Shown here piece by piece: positions 48,716 through 61,518 of a stretch of DNA of 64,000 nucleotides. Numbering within the stretch: the first letter of the stretch is position 1; every line of letters starts with the position of its first letter. The notes under the pieces were generated by a model. It saw only the letters and a program-made list of their open reading frames with translations. It was not told where the DNA came from and did no database searches. This DNA is from Methanobacterium sp. Maddingley MBC34. GTDB lineage: Archaea > Methanobacteriota > Methanobacteria > Methanobacteriales > Methanobacteriaceae. The stretch lies in contig AMGN01000007.1 of assembly GCA_000309865.1 (NCBI GenBank), positions 1-64,000 of the forward strand, given 5' to 3'. The position numbers and the translations under genes are program-made.

Positions 48716-51490
48716 ATGGGCAATGATAATATGGCAGAACATAAGTATGTGGTAGATCTTAAAGAAAAAGAATTGCCGCTTGAAAAAATTGGGGGCAAAG
48801 CCCTTAATCTGGGCAAAATGTCATCTGCAGGTTTTAATATTCCTCCAGCATTTATTGTTTCCGTTGATGCATATGATTTTTTTATTAAAAAAGGATTAGA
48901 AGATAAAATATCTAAAATACTTGATTCTATTGATTTTGAGAACGAAAATTCCATCTCCCAGGGATGTTCTTCCATTCGAAATATAATAAAAAGAGAAAAG
49001 TTACCACAAAATCTGTTTTTAGAAATCAACGATAAAATAAGTTCTCTTCCTGAGGGATATTATGCAGTGAGATCATCGGCAGTAGCTGAAGATCTTGAAG
49101 ATGCCAGTTTTGCAGGGCAGCTGGATAGTTTTTTGAATATAAAAAAGGAAGATATTTTAGAAAAAATCATTGAGTGTTGGGCGTCTTACTGGAATGATCG
49201 GGCAGTGAAATACAGGCATGATTCGTCCATTGGACATTTAGACACAGACCTAACAGCTGCAGGAATAGCAGTACTGGTACAGAAAATGGTCAATGCTGAT
49301 ATCAGTGGAGTGACCTTCACTGTTAATCCAGTTAATGGAACTAATGAGATTGTTATTGAGTCCAGTTGGGGTCTTGGTGAAGCCATTGCCTCGGGAATAG
49401 TCACACCCGATATTTTTGTTCTTAAAAGAGATGGAAATATAGTCCAAAAAAATATTAAAAACAAAAAGAAAGGATATTTCCTAAAAAACGGTGCAAATAC
49501 TTTAATCACTATAAATGAAGAAAAAAGAGAAACCCCCAGTCTGAATGATGAAATACTAAAAAAGTTACTTGTGACTGGAATAGAACTTGAAGAATTTTTT
49601 GGAGTTGCTCAGGATATTGAATGGGCTCTAGAATGTGAAAATCAGGGTTTAGATAATGATGAGGATTTAAACAAGAATGAAACAAACAGCCCTAAGATTT
49701 TTATTCTCCAATCACGAGCAGTAACCACCTTAACCGAGGCTTCAGAGAAAGATGATGTTTTATGGACCCGTGCTTATGGTGATGAGTACTGGGCTGATGC
49801 AACATCACCCCTGTTTTATGATGTTATGGGTAAAATGCTCACTGATTATGTGAACCATGAAGGTGCCCGAATAATGGGATATAAAGAAATAACAGACACT
49901 AAACTATTAAAACTCCATAAATCAAGGGTTTATTTCAATAGCTGGGTTTTAGAGAAAGCTTTTTCATATTATCCGAAATTTGCAAGGTCCAAAGAGTTAT
50001 TAAATTACTATCCCTTGGAAGATCAGAAGAGAATATCAGAGTATCCTTCCATATTGCATAAAGCATTAATTTCACAGGTTTTAGTAGCTATTCGAGACCC
50101 AGATGGGATGATGCACAAGACAGACAAAGCATACCGCAAATGGGCCCAGGGATTCATGGAAAAATGTGAATACTTCGATGAAACTGATCTGGATAATTTA
50201 AATGATGCAGAACTCCTATCGCTTTATAATGATATTGAAAACTCCGGAATTAAGCATTATCAACTGATACGATACGGTATGGTTTCTCATTCAATAGCCA
50301 CTAACCTCATGATTAAAAACTGGCTGGTGAAATGGCTGGATGACGTGGATGGCTCTCTTTATGCTGGTTTAATTTCAGGTTTGGATGACAATAAAACTGT
50401 GGAAATGAATATCAGATTTTCTGATTTAGCCAAGATTTTAAGAGAAAATACTGATTTATCAGAAAAAATAAATTCAATTGATAATTTGAGTTCTTTAAAC
50501 GAATCAGAGATTAATAAGTTAATTTCCACTAATTCAGATTTTAAAAAAGAGTTTGATTTGTTTATTGCGGATTATGGTCACCGGTCCAATACTCGTGAAA
50601 TATTATATCCTCGCTGGAAGGAAGATAAATCATACGTGTTAGAGGTTATTAAAATACTGTCCTCTTCAGATTTAGATTTAAGAAAAAAAGAGTTGGAAAG
50701 TCGTGAAAATAGATTTAAAACAGAAAAAGAAGTTTTGCGTAGAATAAAAGAACAAAAAAGCGGATTTTTCAAAGCAAAACTATTTGGAATAGTACTTAAT
50801 TTAGCCCAAACCTATTTAACATTCCGGGAAAACCAGAGATTTTACTTAGATCACCTGCTTTTCCGTCAAAGATTGATGCTACTGGATATGGGAAGAAGAT
50901 TATTTGAAAGACAAACTATTGATGAAGTAGATGATGTTTTCTTCCTTTATGAATCAGAATTATTCATGTTTTTCGATACAAACCATTTATCGAATGAAAC
51001 CCATTTAAAGGCAGAATTAAATGAAACCGCTGCTTCTGAATTACGGGATAAAATTCTAAAAAGAAAAAAAGAATTTTATAGATATAAATCATCACTTCCC
51101 CCAAAATTCATAAAAAACGGGATTGAATTCGATGATACTGTTACTGAATATGGTCAAAATGCAATTTATGGGGCAGCAGCAAGCCCCGGAACCTTTAATG
51201 GCGTGGCCAGAGTTGTTGAATCTATAGAAGAATTATCAAAACTGGAAGATAATGAAATTCTAATTACCAGTAACACCGATCCTGCCTGGACAGCCGTATT
51301 TTCAAAAGTTGGCGGCCTTATTACAGAAACAGGGGGAATATTATCCCATGGTGCTGTGATTTCTCGTGAATACAGAATACCTGCCGTAACTGCAGTTAAA
51401 GGAGCTACCACCATATTTAAGACAGGCGAAGAATTAGTGATAGATGGTAATGAGGGAGTTGTGTATAAAAAAGAGGATAAGGGTACCTAA
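48716..51490 (+). CDS. PEP/pyruvate-binding phosphotransferase (rifampicin phosphotransferase-like)
   Basis: A protein of about 924 residues: an N-terminal ATP-grasp domain (about 1-330) with KIGGKALNLGKMSSAGFNIP, YAVRSSAVAEDLEDASFAGQLDS and FTVNPVNGTNEIVIESSWGLGE; a large helical middle domain; and a C-terminal swivelling phosphohistidine domain with TETGGILSHGAVISREYRIPA (His878). The PEP-binding TIM barrel of PpsA is missing and the His block is of the rifampicin-phosphotransferase type. Such enzymes phosphorylate small molecules using ATP; the substrate here is unknown. ATG 48716 follows GTGAT. The gene is much more AT-rich than its neighbours, suggesting acquisition. The next gene is 43 bp away. 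Confidence 0.85.
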   Translation: MGNDNMAEHKYVVDLKEKELPLEKIGGKALNLGKMSSAGFNIPPAFIVSVDAYDFFIKKGLEDKISKILDSIDFENENSISQGCSSIRNIIKREKLPQNLFLEINDKISSLPEGYYAVRSSAVAEDLEDASFAGQLDSFLNIKKEDILEKIIECWASYWNDRAVKYRHDSSIGHLDTDLTAAGIAVLVQKMVNADISGVTFTVNPVNGTNEIVIESSWGLGEAIASGIVTPDIFVLKRDGNIVQKNIKNKKKGYFLKNGANTLITINEEKRETPSLNDEILKKLLVTGIELEEFFGVAQDIEWALECENQGLDNDEDLNKNETNSPKIFILQSRAVTTLTEASEKDDVLWTRAYGDEYWADATSPLFYDVMGKMLTDYVNHEGARIMGYKEITDTKLLKLHKSRVYFNSWVLEKAFSYYPKFARSKELLNYYPLEDQKRISEYPSILHKALISQVLVAIRDPDGMMHKTDKAYRKWAQGFMEKCEYFDETDLDNLNDAELLSLYNDIENSGIKHYQLIRYGMVSHSIATNLMIKNWLVKWLDDVDGSLYAGLISGLDDNKTVEMNIRFSDLAKILRENTDLSEKINSIDNLSSLNESEINKLISTNSDFKKEFDLFIADYGHRSNTREILYPRWKEDKSYVLEVIKILSSSDLDLRKKELESRENRFKTEKEVLRRIKEQKSGFFKAKLFGIVLNLAQTYLTFRENQRFYLDHLLFRQRLMLLDMGRRLFERQTIDEVDDVFFLYESELFMFFDTNHLSNETHLKAELNETAASELRDKILKRKKEFYRYKSSLPPKFIKNGIEFDDTVTEYGQNAIYGAAASPGTFNGVARVVESIEELSKLEDNEILITSNTDPAWTAVFSKVGGLITETGGILSHGAVISREYRIPAVTAVKGATTIFKTGEELVIDGNEGVVYKKEDKGT

Positions 51491-51533
51491 AACTTTTAAT
51501 ACTTTTAAAAAATTAATTTAAGAGGGTGATTAG

Positions 51534-52418
51534 ATGGAGCTTGATTTAGAAACTCTGAAAAAACATGAAGAATGGAATGAAAGCTATTATTTTAATTTTC
51601 ATGATAAAAAAAATGATTTAACTGCCTTTATGCGCATAGGAAACAAGGTCAATAAAAATGAAAAATCAATGTTCTTCTTTATAATGAATCCCAAGCTGGT
51701 AGCCGGGATTAAATTAGAAACTCCATGCAACGAAAACCCCTTGAATATTGCTGGTTTAGATTACCAGGAGATTGAAAAAGATAAATGGAGACTTAAATAT
51801 GATGGATCAATCTTTGATCCATTATCTAAAGTCCCTAAAGAGTTTAAAGTTAAAATGGATGTAACTTGGGAAGCTTTAAACCCAATTATGGATTATGTTA
51901 ATTGTGTTGATGAAAAACAAACTGAAATGTCATCTAATGTCGCATCTGAACATTATGAACAGTTTGGAAAAGCTCTGGGTAAGATTGAAATTGATGACGA
52001 TGTATTTGAAATCGATGCTTTGGGTGAGAGAGATTTGAGCCGTGGTGTGAGGGAGTGGGGATCTCCTAAGATGTGGATGTGGATTAACTCTGAGTTTTCA
52101 CGTGATGAAGCATTTAATATAACCAAACTTTCCGTGGATGAGGGGGATATAGATGCGGGGTATTTCTATACTGGTTCGGTTAATGAACCACTCATAAAAT
52201 CTGATATCGATGTGGAATTTAACAATGGAATTCCTTCCACGTTTTCAATGGCCCTATTTGACAAAAAAGGCTCCAAATATACAGTTAAGGGTGAAGTTAT
52301 CAGATTTGGAATGATTCCAGTTGATGGTGGGATGATTCTTATTGAAACTCTTTCCAAATATGATTGGGATGGTAAAGAAGGATATGGTGTGGCGGAGTTT
52401 TTAGTTCCTAAACCATAA
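51534..52418 (+). CDS. AttH/CrtC-like lipocalin-fold protein
   Basis: A soluble 294-residue beta-rich protein. The blocks GERDLSRGVREWGSPKMWMW and a C-terminal KGSKYTVKGEVIRFGMIP resemble the two-lipocalin fold of AttH, hydroxyneurosporene dehydrogenase CrtC and the DUF7064 group. Those proteins bind or modify terpenoids and other lipids. GAGGGTGATTAG precedes ATG 51534. It follows the PEP-utilising phosphotransferase by 43 bp with matching AT-rich composition, so the two are probably co-transcribed and may act on one hydrophobic substrate. The family match is by eye and moderate. Confidence 0.65.
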   Translation: MELDLETLKKHEEWNESYYFNFHDKKNDLTAFMRIGNKVNKNEKSMFFFIMNPKLVAGIKLETPCNENPLNIAGLDYQEIEKDKWRLKYDGSIFDPLSKVPKEFKVKMDVTWEALNPIMDYVNCVDEKQTEMSSNVASEHYEQFGKALGKIEIDDDVFEIDALGERDLSRGVREWGSPKMWMWINSEFSRDEAFNITKLSVDEGDIDAGYFYTGSVNEPLIKSDIDVEFNNGIPSTFSMALFDKKGSKYTVKGEVIRFGMIPVDGGMILIETLSKYDWDGKEGYGVAEFLVPKP

Positions 52419-52556
52419 ACCAAAGAATTCATTTAATTCCATTCAATTCTTTCAATTTTTAATTCAAAACTTTATCTTTTTTAGTTTAAAACTTCTCTTT
52501 GATCTAAACTTCTTTTCAAGCTCGAATTAAAATAAATGAATCAAAAATCCATTTCA

Positions 52557-52636
52557 CTATAAATCCAATCTACTAAAAATATAATTATACTAGAAATACA
52601 ATCTACTAAAAATCATATCTCTAGAAATCCATCTCC
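52557..52636. repeat. Tandem repeat of the 3' end of the TatD-like gene
   Basis: Units of 33 and 31 bp begin CTATAAATCCAATC (52557) and CTAGAAATACAATC (52590), and a third begins CTAGAAATCCATCT at 52621. CTA at 52621 is the stop codon, read on the minus strand. The terminal codons of the gene and its stop are thus duplicated twice downstream, with AT-rich spacing. Confidence 0.75.
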
Positions 52637-53469
52637 ACATTGTAAAGCTTCTCCACCCGTTCCACATGGATCTGGTAGGCATCTTCCTCAGTTATGAGAC
52701 CAGAATTTATTAACTTCCGCGTTCTGCGGGGAACTGTCCTGGGCCCCATGACCGCTCCAGGCCGGGTACGGTCGTCAAGGTAATCAGTTTCCATGAGGAA
52801 ATTCTTACCCTTCTTTAGAGCCTCTCTCATCACATCTCCACTAGCAATGAGAGATGGGGTGAGTCCATGGTTTTCCTCCGGTAGAACCAATGGCCCTGAG
52901 AAATGTTTTATAACCTTATTTTTCTTCAGACCAGCTTTACTGGCCATTCTCGCAAATTCCCTGAACTGTTCTTCTGTAGAAGTTTCAGTGTGCAGCTGCA
53001 CCGGGCAGTCCGCTTCCCGGGCCAGTTCCATGGCATAAACCATAAGGCGGTTGTGTACTTCCATCTCCTCTGGAGTGACAGGATAATGTGGCCTGCCTAT
53101 TTCACCAATTCCCACTGCTTTTTTTTCCATTACCATTTGCTGGGCTGTTTCCAGGGCACCCTTCATGAGTTCCTCGGCCTGGGACAGTTCCATCCCGGCT
53201 TCCACACGGCGGCTGAGCTCAGCAGGATGGGCCCCCACCACTGCAAAGGCCTTAACCTCAGTTTCCCGGTTAATTTCATCCACGTATCCCACCACCAGTT
53301 CCATTGCTTCTTTAAAATCACACTGGGGACTCACTGTCCAGGTGGGTTTGTTGGGAATGATCATGGCAGTTCCCCCAGACCGGTGAAACTTCAGGGCAAC
53401 TTCAAGTGGCCCCTCACCGTTTATGGGGTCTACATGAATGTGATTATCTGTGGATGGTATGTTGTCCAT
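52621..53469 (-). CDS. TatD-like metal-dependent hydrolase
   Basis: A 282-residue TIM-barrel amidohydrolase-like protein. It has DNHIHVDPING at the N-terminus, VGAHPAEL, the metal-bridging Glu in GIGEIGRPHYP, VQLHTETS, VIKHFSGP and METDYLDDRTRPG. This set of His/Asp/Glu ligands matches TatD-type hydrolases. It differs from the TatD-like protein at 12654 and belongs to a methanogen subgroup of unknown substrate. ATG 53469 is preceded by GGAGG with eight bases of spacing, so the longer upstream frame that overlaps aroE is not used. It follows aroE by 67 bp and may be co-transcribed. Confidence 0.85.
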   Translation of the reverse strand: MDNIPSTDNHIHVDPINGEGPLEVALKFHRSGGTAMIIPNKPTWTVSPQCDFKEAMELVVGYVDEINRETEVKAFAVVGAHPAELSRRVEAGMELSQAEELMKGALETAQQMVMEKKAVGIGEIGRPHYPVTPEEMEVHNRLMVYAMELAREADCPVQLHTETSTEEQFREFARMASKAGLKKNKVIKHFSGPLVLPEENHGLTPSLIASGDVMREALKKGKNFLMETDYLDDRTRPGAVMGPRTVPRRTRKLINSGLITEEDAYQIHVERVEKLYNVEMDF

Positions 53470-53536
53470 ATGAATTTCCTCCAATAGAATCAATTGATGA
53501 ATATTAATATTTTTGAGATTTATTAGATTATGATAC

Positions 53537-54388
<852 letters not shown>

Positions 54389-54550
54389 TTTATATCACCA
54401 TGTAGTAATTTAGGGAACATTTTATATTAATCCCTTAGAATAAATTATGTTAATAGTTTAAGTTAAAAAAAGTTAAAAGATGGGATGAATCTATCCATCC
54501 AGAATACCATGAATGATTATAAAATGATGTTCCTGTGGGGGTTTAAATAA

Positions 54551-55213
54551 ATGATCGCCAAACAACGGTTTGTTTTAGATACAACTGCCTTTACTGATAA
54601 TCAGTTAAGGGATGATTATGGAGATGGAGAACTGGACAAGACTGTGGAGGTCCTCCTGGATCTCATAGCACGTTCCAGGATAAAGCTCAATATGAGCTGC
54701 CACATGCCCCCGGTTACCTATAAGGAATTCACTGATTACATAACCCGCTATGACTGTCCCCAAAGCATCATGATTAAGGCTGAGACATGGATTGTTAAAA
54801 AAACTCCCAACCGCTACGACACCAAGATACCCTCGGAGATATTCTTTGAATATGTGCAGGACATGCGTGAAAGGATGAACAAAGGTATGCGCATCTCGGA
54901 AAGTGCAGTGTGGGAGGCAGCAGTGGAATCCATGGTTATGATGTCCCGTGGAGAGAAAAAGACCCAGATCGAGATGGAAGTCATTGGAAAGGCCATTAAA
55001 GACTTCAGAAAACGTTATAGGGCAGCACTCAGAAAAGGAACCCTTGACAGCGCCCCTGACTTGGACGTGCTCCTCTTAGCCAAGGAGTTGGGAGCAGGAG
55101 TAGTGGCTGCAGATGAGGGTATCAAAATCTGGGCAGAAAGACTCGGACTCCGCTTTTTAAGCGCCAAATCATTCCCAAAAATGCTCAAAGAGTACCTTAA
55201 ATACTACGAGTGA
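54551..55213 (+). CDS. HARP: protein-only (RNA-free) ribonuclease P
   Basis: A homologue of Aquifex RNase P (HARP), earlier called RNA ligase partner protein or UPF0278. The 220-residue PIN-like domain has the first acidic site in FVLDTTAF, a helical insertion (about 75-130) that mediates oligomer formation, and acidic residues in APDLDVLLLAKELGAGVVAADEGIKIWAERLG. HARPs cleave 5' leaders from tRNA precursors; in archaea they coexist with the RNA-based enzyme and are not essential. GTGGGGG precedes ATG 54551. No RNA ligase gene adjoins here. It is followed by a repeat array. Confidence 0.9.
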   Translation: MIAKQRFVLDTTAFTDNQLRDDYGDGELDKTVEVLLDLIARSRIKLNMSCHMPPVTYKEFTDYITRYDCPQSIMIKAETWIVKKTPNRYDTKIPSEIFFEYVQDMRERMNKGMRISESAVWEAAVESMVMMSRGEKKTQIEMEVIGKAIKDFRKRYRAALRKGTLDSAPDLDVLLLAKELGAGVVAADEGIKIWAERLGLRFLSAKSFPKMLKEYLKYYE

Positions 55214-55600
55214 ATAATTAGTTAGCCCTGTTTATTTCATTGAAAAAATAACTGAATATCATGAAACTGTTATTCCAATTGAAAAAGTAACTTATACCCC
55301 ATAAAAACTGTTATTCCAATTGATAAAAATTATCTGTTTCCTATGAAACTATTATTTCGTTGTAACAATGTTCTATCTCATGAAAACCAGTTTTTACCAC
55401 GGATTAATCAATTTAGCTCAGTGTTTAAGATCTTCAATGAAATAAATCCGTTTCATATTTTTTCTTTAGATTTGATTCACAGTCCATGATTCACTCATCC
55501 CATAATACTATCTATAATGAAAATCCAATACAAGACTTTAGAATAAAAAAATCATTTACTCTATATCAATGACTCACGTTTAAATGTAGGAGAATTAGGA
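55214..55600. other. Spacer holding the 40-bp repeat array and hisS promoter
   Basis: Apart from the repeat array (55230-55389) no feature was recognised. The right part is AT-rich, with a possible TATA region near 55540-55570, and GGAG at 55590 precedes hisS. Confidence 0.4.
55230..55389. repeat. Degenerate tandem array, about 40 bp x 4
   Basis: Four units begin at 55230, 55269, 55310 and 55351. The second and third begin identically, GTTATTCCAATTGA, and all four end near a (C)AT(G)AAA(A)CT word. Unit lengths are 39, 41, 41 and 39 bp, without spacers of a different kind. Units diverge by a quarter to half of positions in pairwise view. The array lies between HARP and hisS and is probably an old slippage product. 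Confidence 0.7.
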
Positions 55601-56892
<1,292 letters not shown>

Positions 56893-56896
<4 letters not shown>

Positions 56897-57300
56897 TGAA
56901 AATGGATGTACCAGAGCTTAACTACCGTCATGTGGTTAATGGAGAAAAACTGGTTATAGCCATAGCCCAGGACCATGAAAATGGTGAGGTGCTCATGGTT
57001 GCCTACATGAATCGTGATGCTTTCAATAAGACAATTGAAACCGGTAAAGCCCACTACTGGAGCACCAGCCGTAAGCAGTTATGGTTCAAGGGGGAAAGCT
57101 CAGGTCATGTGCAGGAAGTAAAAGAAATCTTCACTGACTGTGACCAGGATGCAGTACTCCTCAAGGTGAAACAACTGGGTGCAGCATGCCATGAGGGTTA
57201 TTATTCATGTTTCTTCAGAGAAATTGTAGATAATGGGCGGAAACTCGAAATTGTTAAAGAAAGAGTTTTTGCACCTGAAAAAGTTTATGGAGATAAATAG
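56893..57300 (+). CDS. hisI: Phosphoribosyl-AMP cyclohydrolase
   Basis: HisI opens the purine ring of phosphoribosyl-AMP, the third step of histidine synthesis. The 135-residue zinc enzyme shows VLMVAYMNRDAFNKTIETGKAHYWSTSRKQLWFKGE, the Asp ligands in FTDCDQDAVL and the Cys ligands in GAACHEGYYSCFFR. The length is normal for the monofunctional form. ATG 56893 overlaps the hisS stop; ATG 56896 or 56902 is possible too, as AAGGA lies just before. The next gene starts two bases after its stop. Confidence 0.95.
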
Positions 57301-57301
57301 G

Positions 57302-59206
<1,905 letters not shown>

Positions 59207-59290
59207 TCTATGATTTCATTATTTATTCTTTTTTACACAGATGAGATTTTCAAATTAGGTTAAGAATATATTTGTGAAGAGGCATGAACT

Positions 59291-60040
59291 ATGAAAATTG
59301 GTGTTTCAACCCTGGCCCTGTATCCCCAACCATTGGAAGGAGTGCTGGAGTGTCTGGAAGAAAGGAATATTGAATACTGTGAAATAATCAACGAATATCC
59401 CTACCATGAAATCGAAGATGATTTATTAGATTCACATCAAATTAAGCTGACTGTGCATTCACCCCTCTCTGATATAAACCTGGCATCACATAACCAGTCC
59501 ATTCGTGATTCATCAATTGAAGAGGTTAAAAAGTCCATGGACCGGGCTGTTGCGTGGAATACGGATTTAGTGGTGGTACATCCGGGTAGCATGCCCATCA
59601 TGGGGAGAAAAATAGAAGAAAAAATATTGAAGTACAACCTGGAATCCTTAACCGAATGTTCTCGCTATGCAAGTGACCTTGGTCTTTACATGTGCGTGGA
59701 GAACATGCCAGTGATAGAAAGTCTGCTCTATCAGGATTTAAATGAATTAAATTCTCTTTTGGAAGAAATTGATGCATATATGACCCTGGATGTGGGGCAT
59801 GCTCATAATTCTGGTTTTTCCTCATCCGATATGTTTGATTATCCTCTAATTAAACATGTTCATCTCAGTGACAATGACGGAACATTCGACCAGCACAATG
59901 CCCTGGGCACTGGAAGTATAGACTTTGATTTACTCTTTAAAAGTATTAAAGACTCCAGATATGATGGGGTTCTGGTGGTGGAAGTTAAAGATCCCCAGGA
60001 TGTTGCCCGTAGTCTTGATTTCATTGAAAAAATGCTTTAA
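59291..60040 (+). CDS. Sugar phosphate isomerase/epimerase-like TIM barrel
   Basis: A 249-residue protein of the xylose isomerase-like/AP endonuclease 2 superfamily. Visible elements are KIGVSTLALYPQ at the start, LTVHSPLSDINLAS, VVVHPGSMP, VENMPV with the metal-binding Glu, LDVGHAHNSG, HVHLSDNDG and LVVEVKDP. These supply Glu, His and Asp metal ligands as in the family. Catalytic type and substrate cannot be predicted: relatives include sugar epimerases, inositol enzymes and endonuclease IV. AAGAGGC precedes ATG 59291. It is monocistronic. Confidence 0.85.
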   Translation: MKIGVSTLALYPQPLEGVLECLEERNIEYCEIINEYPYHEIEDDLLDSHQIKLTVHSPLSDINLASHNQSIRDSSIEEVKKSMDRAVAWNTDLVVVHPGSMPIMGRKIEEKILKYNLESLTECSRYASDLGLYMCVENMPVIESLLYQDLNELNSLLEEIDAYMTLDVGHAHNSGFSSSDMFDYPLIKHVHLSDNDGTFDQHNALGTGSIDFDLLFKSIKDSRYDGVLVVEVKDPQDVARSLDFIEKML

Positions 60041-60224
60041 ATCTACTCAAAATTTATTTTTAAACAAAGATTATTAAAAATTAATCATTAAATAAGGAAT
60101 ATTATTTTTAATGAAGTTTTATGAGTTTAAATGATTTTTAAGGATGAATAATAAAGAACTAAAATTTTATGAAAAAAATGAGATATTAAAAAAGTTTTTA
60201 AAAAAATGTGGTTGACTGGTTAAT

Positions 60225-60800
60225 TTAGACCAGCCAGTGCTCATTCATTTTCTTTATATGTGCCTGTAGAACTGTATTGTTCACCAGCACGTTCTCAACA
60301 CCTAACTTAACAGTTATAGTTGTTCCGGGATTGTTTTCCACGGGAACTAAAGATTTTGAAGTTAATTCTGATAATTCGACTGTTACATTAGAATTTGATG
60401 TTGAGTTGTTGGTTTCAGGTACTACGGTTTGTTCTGTTGACTGGGCAGTGACGTTTACTTTAGGTTCTGTTGTCTCTTTCTTTGCAGGAGTCAACTTGGC
60501 CCTTGCACCACCATCGTATTTATCGTATCCCGTACATCCATCATAATCTGCATCACATGCAGAACAGGTTATTTCACCTTCATAAGTTCCCTTGGGATTT
60601 ACTTCAAGGCAACCGTAATGATGACACAGGGGACAGTAATTTTCCCAGTAATGATATCCAGATTCTCCGCCGTACATTCCTCCGGGTACAAAATACCCAC
60701 CAATTGATGCAGCACTGCTCACGGGCAATGCTCCTAATAATAAAACGACAAATGCCGCTTTGTATAAATCTCGCTTAATATAATTCCTCCGTTGGTTCAT
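60225..60800 (-). CDS. Secreted protein with Cys-rich motif
   Basis: An exported protein of about 191 residues. The likely start MNQRRNYIKRDLYK gives a signal peptide with the core AAFVVLLLGALPVSS and a cleavage site near SSAAS. The mature protein has a Tyr/Gly-rich part, a zinc-ribbon-like module (CPLCHHYGC and CSACDADYDGC, about 55-95), an Asn/Thr/Ser-rich linker with NxS/T sites, and a C-terminal strand-rich domain. I believe the Cys module recurs in surface proteins of Methanobacteriales, but I cannot name it. The frame extends 24 codons upstream without a clear ribosome binding site; the start is uncertain. Confidence 0.65.
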   Translation of the reverse strand: MNQRRNYIKRDLYKAAFVVLLLGALPVSSAASIGGYFVPGGMYGGESGYHYWENYCPLCHHYGCLEVNPKGTYEGEITCSACDADYDGCTGYDKYDGGARAKLTPAKKETTEPKVNVTAQSTEQTVVPETNNSTSNSNVTVELSELTSKSLVPVENNPGTTITVKLGVENVLVNNTVLQAHIKKMNEHWLV

Positions 60801-61518
60801 TCCAGCAAAATCATGCCAATATCCTGGCATGCCACCATTAGTGGTACCATTAGGTTTACTGGTTTGCCACAATCGCCACTAAAGACTATTGGGTTCTTTG
60901 AACCACATGTAATACATTTAAACACCTCAAATTATGATTTTTAATTTTATTTTATTCTTAGAAATTGAGAACGAACTTGTTAACTAAATATTAACACATA
61001 TCCATGATTATAAAGCATGTTGCCTCCCTAAAAGATATCTATAAAAGCGATATTCATAAAAAGAGATAGCTTACTAATCAAACATCAAAATTTCACAGAA
61101 TAGAATTCTGTTATGTGATGAAAAGCTGTCTGAATGATACAATACAATTTCATTTGATTGATACAATTTCATTTAAATTATATTGACATGGAAACTCTGT
61201 TACTGGGCTTCCTTAATTATATTAAACAGATTAGTTTTCCCATTTCACAATTTAGATAGTCAGTTAATGTGCTCTGTCTACACATTTAGGTGAAAACTGC
61301 CATATATAGTTTTCGTTTTTGACAATTTTGATTGACATCGACAGTGCCCAACACAGTCACACCCACCCCAATAATTAAGGATACTTCAAAAGTTACTTCA
61401 AAAGTTGATCACATACTTAATTAAACATTTAAGTCTAATTTTTTATCACAGTATAATGTTATATCTAAGAGAAGAATGAAAAGATGATATTGATAAAATT
61501 TTAAGGGGATGTTTTTCT
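60801..61518. other. Long divergent spacer with short direct repeats
   Basis: This is the longest gene-free stretch, between the secreted Cys-motif protein and npdG. No coding frame with ribosome binding site, tRNA or structured RNA was recognised. Two direct repeats occur: GATACAA(TACA)ATTTCATTT at 61136-61154 and 61160-61173, and ACTTCAAAAGTT in perfect tandem at 61383-61406. A small inverted repeat CAGAATAGAATTCTG lies at 61096-61110. GGGGATG at 61505-61511 serves npdG. Confidence 0.5.

Noticed and set aside
52903..53487. A 194-codon open frame on the plus strand
   Set aside because: It is antisense to the TatD-like hydrolase, which has clear metal motifs and a strong ribosome binding site. 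The plus-strand product is rich in His, Phe and Cys with no pattern.
55230..55389. A CRISPR array
   Set aside because: Units are contiguous and degenerate, with no alternating conserved repeats and unique spacers, and no cas genes are in the window.
57233..57301. A 23-codon upstream extension of the PIN-ATPase
   Set aside because: It would overlap the conserved C-terminus of hisI in another frame. The PIN domain begins directly at ATG 57302.
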